Positions 33,115-39,659 of a stretch of 39,659 nucleotides of DNA are shown piece by piece (within the stretch, counting starts at the first letter, position 1; each line of letters begins with the position of its first letter). Source of the DNA: Anaerolineales bacterium (GTDB lineage: Bacteria; Chloroflexota; Anaerolineae; Anaerolineales; E44-bin32); contig SOJU01000099.1 of NCBI GenBank assembly GCA_004376465.1, positions 1 through 39,659 on the forward strand. The letters run 5' to 3'. The notes beneath the pieces are model-generated. The model was not told where the DNA came from. It worked only from the letters and a program-made list of their open reading frames with translations, and made no database searches. The position numbers and the translations under genes were made by a program.

Positions 33115-34806
33115 ATGATGCGACGGATTCGAACATGGCTGCAAGGATTCTTCTTCCCACCACCTGGAAGCCGCCGAATCGTGCGCCTCCTACCCTATAT
33201 CATCCTTGGCGTTCTAAGCCTCGTTGTGCTGGTTACGGGCGCCTATGCCTGGGAATATACAAATTCGCCCGAATTCTGCGGCACGGCTTGCCACACAATG
33301 CCGCCGGAATACACCTCGTACTTAGTCTCGCCCCATGCTCGGGTAGATTGCGTCGAATGCCATATCGGGCGCGATTTCATCGCTACGCGGATAACCCGCA
33401 AGGCAGGCGATATTAAACACATTGTCTCTCTGGCCTTCAAGCAGTATGAATTCCCCATCCAAGCCGACGATTTGAGGCCCGCGCGGGACACCTGTGAGCA
33501 CTGCCATTTCCCAGAGAAGTTCTCGGACGACAGTTTACGTGAGATACGGACTTTCGCCAGTGACAAAACCAATACGCCGTCGAGCATCTTCCTAACCCTG
33601 AAAACCGGAGGGGGAACGCAGCGCGAAGGTCTCGGTCGCGGTATTCACTGGCACATCGAGAACAAAATATATTACCTGCCTGTCGATTCGGCCGAGCAGG
33701 AGATTCCCTTCGTTCGGGTTATCCAAGATAACGGTTCCCAAATCGACTTCGTCGAACTGGGTTTCTCTGTGAGTGCCGAAGAGATCGATACAGAATCCCT
33801 CCAAGAGATGGACTGCATCACCTGCCATAACCGGATCACGCATTTGGTTCTGAGACCCGAAGACGCGGTCGACGAAATGCTCGCACGCGGCCTCATCTCC
33901 CCACTCATCCCTGAAATCCGTCGAAAAAGCCTTGAGGTGCTGGATGCGCCATACGAAACAAAAGCTGCTGGACTGGAAGGTATAGAAGGGCTCTTAACGT
34001 TCTACCAGAAAGATTACGCGGAATATTATGCCATTAATAACAAGTTTGTTAATCAGGCAATCGATGCGCTCCTCGATTACTACCGCATTTCAGTTTTCCC
34101 GGAGCAGAAATCGGATTGGAATTCCCACAACGACAATCTTGGACATCAGGATAGCCCAGGATGCTTCCGATGCCACGACGGAGAACACCTGAACGAGCAG
34201 AACCAGGCAATTCGTCTTGAGTGCAACATCTGTCATTCTATTCCCGTTGTTGCCAAACCCTCTGATTTCATTACCAAGATCGAAATCAGCCGTGGACCGG
34301 AACCCGAGAGCCACCTCAATCCTAATTGGATAGCGCTTCACCGAGACGTATTCGACACCTCCTGCTCCAATTGCCATACTGTCGACAATCCAGGCGGGAC
34401 AGACGACTCTTCTTTCTGCTCAAACAGCGCCTGCCATGGAAATGTTTGGGAGTATGCCGGATTCGACGCGCCTGGCCTAAGAGAATTACTGCAGGCGCAA
34501 CTGCCGCCGGTGGCAATAACACCTACAGAGGCCGGACCCTTAACTTTTAATGCTACGATTGGTCCATTGTTTGAGTTGGAATGCGGTTCGTGTCATGGAG
34601 AAGGCGGCATCCAGAGTTTAAATCTAACCGAGTATGCAGCCGCCATGCAAGGTGGGATCAGCGGTCCCGCCATTATCCCTGGGGATGCCAACTCCAGTCT
34701 TGTCATACAACGGCAAACTGGAGACCTGCCGCACTTCTCGCAGTTCTCTCCGGAGGACTTGGCATTACTTATTGAGTGGATAAACGCTGGAACTCCTGAG
34801 GAATAA
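33115..34806 (+). CDS. NapC/NirT-like nonahaem cytochrome with C-terminal haem module
   Basis: 563 residues; ATG 33115 or 33118 with GGAG upstream. One N-terminal helix (YIILGVLSLVVLVTGAYAWE) is followed by the NapC/NirT domain: CGTACHTM (55, a C-X3-CH motif), SPHARVDCVECHIG (79) and CEHCHF (127). Further motifs are CITCH (234), CFRCH (350), CNICH (370), CSNCH (417), C-X4-CH (CSNSACH, 435) and CGSCHG (490). The last belongs to a PSCyt1-like module with IIPGDANSSLVIQRQTGDLP, also found in the adjacent b-type and PetD-type proteins. NapC proteins oxidise quinol. It follows the cytochrome b fusion by 34 bp and precedes the Rieske gene by 17 bp. Confidence 0.85.
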   Translation: MMRRIRTWLQGFFFPPPGSRRIVRLLPYIILGVLSLVVLVTGAYAWEYTNSPEFCGTACHTMPPEYTSYLVSPHARVDCVECHIGRDFIATRITRKAGDIKHIVSLAFKQYEFPIQADDLRPARDTCEHCHFPEKFSDDSLREIRTFASDKTNTPSSIFLTLKTGGGTQREGLGRGIHWHIENKIYYLPVDSAEQEIPFVRVIQDNGSQIDFVELGFSVSAEEIDTESLQEMDCITCHNRITHLVLRPEDAVDEMLARGLISPLIPEIRRKSLEVLDAPYETKAAGLEGIEGLLTFYQKDYAEYYAINNKFVNQAIDALLDYYRISVFPEQKSDWNSHNDNLGHQDSPGCFRCHDGEHLNEQNQAIRLECNICHSIPVVAKPSDFITKIEISRGPEPESHLNPNWIALHRDVFDTSCSNCHTVDNPGGTDDSSFCSNSACHGNVWEYAGFDAPGLRELLQAQLPPVAITPTEAGPLTFNATIGPLFELECGSCHGEGGIQSLNLTEYAAAMQGGISGPAIIPGDANSSLVIQRQTGDLPHFSQFSPEDLALLIEWINAGTPEE

Positions 34807-34823
34807 AGAGAGCGAGAAAGATT

Positions 34824-35303
34824 ATGGACGATAAGCAGCAACTTAAACGACGAGATTTTATGAGCATCGCCACATGGGCGATTGGTATATTGATCGGTGC
34901 AGGGATGGGACTACCGGCAATTGCATACATCATCGGTCCCGCACTTCGAGAAGATGAAGCCTTTGGGTGGATTCGCCTCGGTTCAATATCCAAGGTTGAG
35001 TTGGGAATACCAACCCTCTTTAAAGCCAAAATCGAACGGCAAACCGGTTGGATCGTGAATGAGGAAGAGATTACAGTCTATGTTCTGACTGAGAACGGAA
35101 GAGATTTTATTGCTATGTCCAATATTTGCACACACCTTGGATGCCGGGTTCGGTGGATCAAAGACCAAGACCAGTTCTTCTGCCCCTGCCATAACGGTGT
35201 CTTCAACAAGGCAGGAGGGGTAGTCGCTGGTCCCGTTCCACGCCCGTTGGATCGGTTCGAAGTGAAGGTTGAAGACGATCAACTCTTCATATTGGGAGGA
35301 TGA
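34824..35303 (+). CDS. Rieske iron-sulfur protein
   Basis: 159 residues. A short Arg-rich start (KRRDFM) and a single helix (WAIGILIGAGMGLPAIAYII) form an uncleaved Tat-type anchor, and the Rieske cluster motifs are CTHLGC and CPCHNGVF with the following GPVPRPLDRFEV loop. It accepts an electron from quinol at cytochrome b and hands it to a c-type haem. It is placed directly before the cytochrome b gene, as in bc/b6f-type operons. Confidence 0.95.
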   Translation: MDDKQQLKRRDFMSIATWAIGILIGAGMGLPAIAYIIGPALREDEAFGWIRLGSISKVELGIPTLFKAKIERQTGWIVNEEEITVYVLTENGRDFIAMSNICTHLGCRVRWIKDQDQFFCPCHNGVFNKAGGVVAGPVPRPLDRFEVKVEDDQLFILGG

Positions 35304-35304
35304 G

Positions 35305-35964
35305 ATGGTTACACAAATCAGTGAGTGGCTTGATGAGCGATTGGGTTGGCGATCGGTTTGGGAAACGATCTTCCTGCGAAAAGTCCCCAAGGTAAATTGG
35401 TCCTACACGCTGGGAAGCGCCACGCTCTTCGCGGCTGTCAACCAGGCTGTGACTGGTATTTTGTTGACCATCTACTACGTCCCTTCGCCGGATCAAGCCT
35501 ACGCTAGTGTTCAGTACATCACAACGCAGGTCCCTGCCGGATGGCTAATTCGCGGACTCCACCATTACGGTGCCAGCGCCATGATCCTTTTAACCGTGTT
35601 GCACATGGTGAGAGTCATATTCTACGGCTCTTATAAGTATCCTCGTGAGATGACCTGGTTCACCGGAGTCGGTCTTTTGCTCATTGTTTTTGGTTTCGGT
35701 TTTTCGGGCTACTTATTGCCGTGGGATCAAAAAGCCTTTTGGGCGACGACGGTGGGCACACGCATTGCCGAAGTGACTCCGCTCGTTGGGGACGCGATTC
35801 TGAGAATCATGCGCGGCGGCAAGGAACTCACTGCCATTACTCTGGCTCGCTTTTTCGGCGTACACGTTTGGTTCCTTCCAGCAACCCTGATCATCCTGAT
35901 TGGGATCCACTTATACCTCGTCATCCGCATTGGAATCAGCTCCGTTCCCACGCGAGAGGAGTAA
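35305..35964 (+). CDS. Cytochrome b, N-terminal (b6-like) subunit
   Basis: 219 residues from ATG 35305, two bases after the Rieske stop, with GGGAGGATGAG as ribosome site. Four helices carry the two His pairs for b hemes (LHHYGASAMILLTVLHMVR and GVHVWFLPATLIILIGIHLY), and GYLLPWDQKAFWATTVGT forms the quinol-site loop. The protein stops after helix 4, so cytochrome b is split as in b6f and related complexes; the C-terminal half is the next gene. Confidence 0.95.
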   Translation: MVTQISEWLDERLGWRSVWETIFLRKVPKVNWSYTLGSATLFAAVNQAVTGILLTIYYVPSPDQAYASVQYITTQVPAGWLIRGLHHYGASAMILLTVLHMVRVIFYGSYKYPREMTWFTGVGLLLIVFGFGFSGYLLPWDQKAFWATTVGTRIAEVTPLVGDAILRIMRGGKELTAITLARFFGVHVWFLPATLIILIGIHLYLVIRIGISSVPTREE

Positions 35965-35967
35965 GCC

Positions 35968-38067
35968 ATGGACGAGCAGAAGAAGCGAGAATATTACGAG
36001 AAATATCAAAAGGATAAAGAAAAGGGCATTTTCTTCTTTCCGGACCTGCTCTTCAAAGACGCCGTCGTATCCCTCCTTCTTTTCGTCGCATTGATTCTGC
36101 TCGCATACTTCGTTGGTGCACCCCTCGAAGAGCAAGCCAATCCGGCCGACACGACCTATACCCCAAGACCTGAATGGTACTTCATCTTTCTTTTCCAACT
36201 GCTGAAATACTTCCCAGGGTCAATGGAGGTAATCGGCGTAATCGCTATCCCGACCATCGCCATTCTAGTCCTAGCCGCTCTTCCTCTTCTGGATCGTGGA
36301 CCGAAGCGGCATTTCCTCAATCGCAAACTGTGGGTAGGCATCACCGCCCTGCTGATGGTCGGAGTTACAGGGCTTACTATCGTGGCCTTCCTGGAAGCAC
36401 CTCCTCCTTTTGATGCGTTTCGGGGTGATGAAACAGCCGCTCTTTACGCCGAGAACTGCGCAGGCTGCCATGGGCCTGCCATCAGCACCTCGTCAGGCAC
36501 AAACCTGCATACATTGATCGCAGAGGGCGAGCATGAAGGGATGCCGGCATGGAGTGCTGATCTCACTTCGGATCAAATTGACGCCCTCGCGGGCTTCATC
36601 CTCTCACCCCTTGGGAGCCGGTTGTTCGCGGACAACTGCGGAACGTGTCATCAAGCGGATCAATTGGTCGCAAGCAATCCGCTTGAGCTTAAACAAGCAT
36701 TGGAAGAAGGTGATGGGTATTCCGGCCATGAGGGAATCGCCGTCCCTGTTTGGTCCGACACCATGGCCCCGGAAGAGCGCACATCCCTGGTCAATTTCCT
36801 CATCGCACCAGACGGCCAACGACTTTTTTCGGTTAACTGCGCACCCTGTCATGGACAGTCGGTCGGCTTCGCAGGAACCGAAAGCGATCTTCGTTCTTTA
36901 ATCAGCCTGGGCGGATTGCACCTGGCCATGCCGCCCTGGCAAGAGTCTATGAGCGATGGGGAGATCGACCTTTTAGCGAAGTACGTGGTCGCCCCCGCCA
37001 CGGTTCCGGAAGCTCTGCCTGAATACCAACAACTCTGTTCCTCATGCCACGGTGATCGTGTTCCCAAGAGCGACGACTTCGATCAGGCTCGCGAGATCAT
37101 CGCCGGCGGCGGATCTCACCAAACCATGCCGATCTGGGGGAATATTCTGACTCCTCAGCAACTGGAAGCTTTAGTCGCGTACACATTAAGTGCTGCCAAT
37201 GGTACCCCGGCGGCGATCGGTCAAGCCCTGTACTCGCAATACTGCTCCGCATGCCATGGAGACTTCGGTGAAGGTGGGGCAAACCCCGCACTCTCGGGCG
37301 ATATCATTGCCCCCATCAGCACTGCGGAGTATCTCAAAACACGTGATAACCTGACATTACGCTCCGTCATTTCGCAAGGCCAACCAAACTTCGGTATGTC
37401 CCCCTTTGGAAGCACTTCCGGCGGCCCGCTGGACGAAGATGAGATCGACGCCATTGTGACCTTTATCCGCACCTGGGAGGACAACCCCCCTGTCGAGCTC
37501 CCGCCGGAGATACAAACCACCGCTATGCCGCTAAGCGGCCCCGAAATCTATACATCCTTATGCGCCCAATGCCATGGCGAGGCTGGGGAGGGAGGAATTG
37601 GTCCATCGCTTCTTGACGCATCACTTCAACAAACTTCTGACCGTGAGATTTTTGAATCCATCAGCATCGGCCACCCAATCACATCGATGATCGCCTGGGG
37701 TGAGATCCTCACTTCAGATCAAATCACCCAGATTGTCCGACACATTCGGAATATTACATCTTCCGAGCAATCACCCCCCGCGGGCGAAGTGTCCTTCTCC
37801 ACTGATGTGTTGATGATCATGGAAGCAAAATGCAACATGTGCCATGGATTGCTGGGGGGATGGGATGGCACGACCTATCGTTCGGTTATGGATTCTGGCG
37901 ACAACGCCCCTGTGGTAATCCCGGGCGATCCCGAGGGGAGTCTGTTGGGCCTGAAGATTCTGGGAGCACAAACTAAGGGCACCGTTATGCCCCCCGGCGG
38001 AAAGATGGACGCCGATGATATTCAGATAATCCTGGATTGGATCACTGCAGGCGCGCTAGATAACTAA
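35968..38067 (+). CDS. Cytochrome b C-terminal (PetD-like) subunit fused to seven haem c domains
   Basis: 699 residues; ATG 35968 has GAGGAG 8 bp upstream. The first 145 residues are subunit-IV-like: helix (AVVSLLLFVALILLAYFVGA), Q-site motif TPRPEWYFIFLFQLLKYFPG, two further helices. Behind it lie seven cytochrome c motifs: CAGCHG (164), CGTCH (224), CAPCHG (291), CSSCHG (357), CSACHG (426), CAQCHG (532) and CNMCHG (622). The last module is PSCyt1-like (VIPGDPEGSLLGLKILGA). Usual bc complexes have a separate mono- or dihaem c subunit. Seven haems in a covalent chain could carry electrons several nanometres from the membrane. Complete, no frameshift; domains are too diverged to be assembly artefacts. 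Confidence 0.92.
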   Translation: MDEQKKREYYEKYQKDKEKGIFFFPDLLFKDAVVSLLLFVALILLAYFVGAPLEEQANPADTTYTPRPEWYFIFLFQLLKYFPGSMEVIGVIAIPTIAILVLAALPLLDRGPKRHFLNRKLWVGITALLMVGVTGLTIVAFLEAPPPFDAFRGDETAALYAENCAGCHGPAISTSSGTNLHTLIAEGEHEGMPAWSADLTSDQIDALAGFILSPLGSRLFADNCGTCHQADQLVASNPLELKQALEEGDGYSGHEGIAVPVWSDTMAPEERTSLVNFLIAPDGQRLFSVNCAPCHGQSVGFAGTESDLRSLISLGGLHLAMPPWQESMSDGEIDLLAKYVVAPATVPEALPEYQQLCSSCHGDRVPKSDDFDQAREIIAGGGSHQTMPIWGNILTPQQLEALVAYTLSAANGTPAAIGQALYSQYCSACHGDFGEGGANPALSGDIIAPISTAEYLKTRDNLTLRSVISQGQPNFGMSPFGSTSGGPLDEDEIDAIVTFIRTWEDNPPVELPPEIQTTAMPLSGPEIYTSLCAQCHGEAGEGGIGPSLLDASLQQTSDREIFESISIGHPITSMIAWGEILTSDQITQIVRHIRNITSSEQSPPAGEVSFSTDVLMIMEAKCNMCHGLLGGWDGTTYRSVMDSGDNAPVVIPGDPEGSLLGLKILGAQTKGTVMPPGGKMDADDIQIILDWITAGALDN

Positions 38068-38132
38068 AAAAGGGGAAATCCTTTTGACCATTCCTGCGCC
38101 CGAGAAACAATTGCGACCAGCCAAGTCGAAGC

Positions 38133-39602
38133 ATGTTCTCGAATATTAGATCTTCAATTCACAATAGGAGACACAGCCTCCGAGCCCGATTGGCCTTGGG
38201 AGTCGCTTTTCCTGTTATGATGATGCTCGTCGGCATGTCGGTGATCCACTATTTTAGAGAACTTCGTCTCATCGAAGTGCAGATGAGACAAACGGCAACG
38301 CGGATTGGCGAGGTCACTTTGGGAGGCATCCGTCACATCATGCAGGAGCCGGGCAAAGGCCACCTCAATCAAATTCTCACCGATGTCAGCGAAACAAAAG
38401 ACATCAACCAGATATTGCTGATCGATCTCAGCGGTCGTATAGCTATTGATACCACTGGTTTATCCTTAGGCGAACGCCGAGCAAAGACCGATTCGGGTTG
38501 TATCGAATGCCACAGTGTCCCCGCAAATCTCGCTGCCCGTTCCATCATCCTTGCCTCTCCACCGCAAACACTCCGCATCGCTTCACCTATTTGGAACGAG
38601 CCAGAGTGTCATACTTGCCACGATCCCGCATCCGTGCATCTGGGGGTCTTGCTTCTAGATATGTCCTTGCTGGAAGCCCGGGGAAATATTCAGGATGATC
38701 TAAAAATCGAAATAGCCATCTCTATGTTATTCACTATTCTCGTCACCACGGCAGTTTACCTCCTCGTCGATGTTCTCGTTGTACGCAGGATTACAGGCTT
38801 CAAAGACCCCTTAGAGGCATTCGCAAGCGGTGTGTTCGCTGAACGTTTAATAGTCCCGTCACCTCCAAGGGACGAACTTGATGCACTTGCTGCTTCCGTC
38901 AATCAGATGGCTGTCGAACTTGAGCAGCACCTTGAAGAGCGGGAACAGCAACGGCTACTTCGTTATCACGCCATCGTCGATGAGCGCGAGCGGATTGCGC
39001 GCGAAATTCACGATGGAGTCGCCCAATTGATGGGTTATGTCAACACCAAATCCAGCGCCATTCGCTTATTAATCCAGGACCAAAAACACAGCGAAGCCCT
39101 TGAACAACTGGAACAGCTCGCCCGCTCTTCTCAAGACGCGCTTCAAGAGTTGCGCATCTCCATACTCGGTCTGCGCTTGAGCGATCCCCACGAAGATGGT
39201 TTCTTTAACTCAGTTGAGAGCTTCACGGTTCAATTCAGTGAACTGACGGGGATCAGTGTTGACTTGAGACTTTCTCCCAGCGATCGTTTTCCATCTCTAA
39301 GCCCAGAGATCGAACTTCATATCCTGCGGATAATCCAGGAAGCGCTCATTAACGTCCAGAAGCATGCCCACGCCCAGCAGGCTTGGGTCCATCTCTCCGA
39401 TAACACGCATGTCCTGGAGATTACCATTGGCGATGACGGGCGGGGTTTCGACCTAGAAAATACGTCAAATGACGGCCAGCCTCACTTCGGGCTCGCTATT
39501 ATGCGGGAGCGCGCCGAAGGTATTGGTGCTACATTCTTTCTGGGTACGGAGCCCGGCTCGGGAACTCGCGTGACCGTGCGCCTTCCCCTGGAGGACAGAT
39601 GA
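38133..39602 (+). CDS. Second sensor histidine kinase with a dihaem c periplasmic domain
   Basis: 489 residues. Helix 1 (ALGVAFPVMMMLVGMSVIHY), periplasmic domain with CIECH (123) and CHTCH (159), 36 residues apart, helix 2 (ISMLFTILVTTAVYLLVDVL), HAMP (about 215-265), then HisKA_3 with REIHDGVAQLMG and HATPase_c (IQEALINVQKHAHA, GDDGRGFD, HFGLAIMRERAEG). Layout and haem-motif spacing match the kinase at 18990, but the sequences are well diverged. A periplasmic haem-based redox or gas signal is expected. It follows the cytochrome b operon by 65 bp and may be cotranscribed with it; the next regulator overlaps its stop by 4 bp. Confidence 0.92.
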   Translation: MFSNIRSSIHNRRHSLRARLALGVAFPVMMMLVGMSVIHYFRELRLIEVQMRQTATRIGEVTLGGIRHIMQEPGKGHLNQILTDVSETKDINQILLIDLSGRIAIDTTGLSLGERRAKTDSGCIECHSVPANLAARSIILASPPQTLRIASPIWNEPECHTCHDPASVHLGVLLLDMSLLEARGNIQDDLKIEIAISMLFTILVTTAVYLLVDVLVVRRITGFKDPLEAFASGVFAERLIVPSPPRDELDALAASVNQMAVELEQHLEEREQQRLLRYHAIVDERERIAREIHDGVAQLMGYVNTKSSAIRLLIQDQKHSEALEQLEQLARSSQDALQELRISILGLRLSDPHEDGFFNSVESFTVQFSELTGISVDLRLSPSDRFPSLSPEIELHILRIIQEALINVQKHAHAQQAWVHLSDNTHVLEITIGDDGRGFDLENTSNDGQPHFGLAIMRERAEGIGATFFLGTEPGSGTRVTVRLPLEDR

Positions 39603-39659
39603 CCATGCGCGTTTTGGTCGCAGATGACCACTCTCTCTTCCGTGACGGTTTAGTCAGCC
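39599..39659 (+). CDS. Response regulator (3' partial)
   Basis: Only the first 20 codons are in the window. The reading MTMRVLVADDHSLFRDGLVS is the start of a NarL-type receiver domain, with the acidic pair DD and the usual HSLFRDGL helix. ATG 39599 overlaps the kinase stop (ATGA); ATG 39605 is an alternative. It is the expected partner of the preceding dihaem kinase. Confidence 0.85.
   Translation, partial: MTMRVLVADDHSLFRDGLVS

Noticed and set aside
1-39659. tRNA, rRNA, CRISPR array, insertion sequence or prophage signatures
   Set aside because: None seen: no transposase or integrase coding sequence, no regularly spaced short repeats, no tRNA-like cloverleaf I could defend.

Overview
The window reads as a moderately GC-rich bacterial chromosome fragment devoted almost entirely to respiratory electron transfer and cytochrome c maturation. 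My best guess is a member of the Chloroflexota (Anaerolineae-like). This rests on the alternative complex III, the Rieske/split-cytochrome-b cluster, NarL-type two-component pairs, proline/threonine-rich lipoprotein linkers and a CruF-type carotenoid gene. It is inference from gene content; no rRNA or marker gene is present. By my count the proteins carry about 61 covalent haem c attachment motifs. No canonical terminal oxidase and no recognisable dedicated nitrogen or sulfur reductase is encoded in the window.

Region 1 (1-8900, + strand): the end of a Crp/Fnr regulator is followed by a CRP-like palindrome. Next comes a 12-helix membrane protein resembling a heme-copper oxidase subunit I but without a visible copper-site His pair, then a SUMF1-fold lipoprotein, a heme O synthase and two small membrane proteins. 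After a 467-bp leader rich in palindromes there are two related octahaem lipoproteins, each with a CXXCK second haem site, and a six-helix membrane protein.

Region 2 (9096-18585, - strand): a nearly complete System I cytochrome c maturation operon, in the order ccmE-F-H-G, CcmI-like zinc-ribbon protein, dihaem lipoprotein, ccmA-B-C-D, then a CruF-like carotenoid gene. CcmE carries the Cys-type CXXXY haem site instead of the usual His.

Region 3 (18990-30370, + strand): a sensor kinase with two periplasmic CXXCH motifs and its NarL-type regulator; then a degenerate receiver followed by alternative complex III (actA, split actB1/actB2, actC, actD, actE), a trihaem lipoprotein and a tetrahaem lipoprotein built from an internal duplication.

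Region 4 (30370-39659, + strand): a nonahaem cytochrome with a C-terminal membrane anchor, a cytochrome b with a fused haem c domain, a NapC-like nonahaem protein, Rieske protein, cytochrome b (N half), and a cytochrome b C-half fused to seven haem c domains. A second dihaem sensor kinase and the start of its response regulator close the window.

Proposed logic (inference): quinol is oxidised by the ACIII, Rieske/b and NapC-like modules, and electrons pass through multihaem lipoproteins and fused haem domains toward periplasmic or extracellular acceptors. Two haem-c-bearing kinases flanking the region 3/4 respiratory genes could report the redox state of this pool, and the ccm operon supplies maturation capacity.
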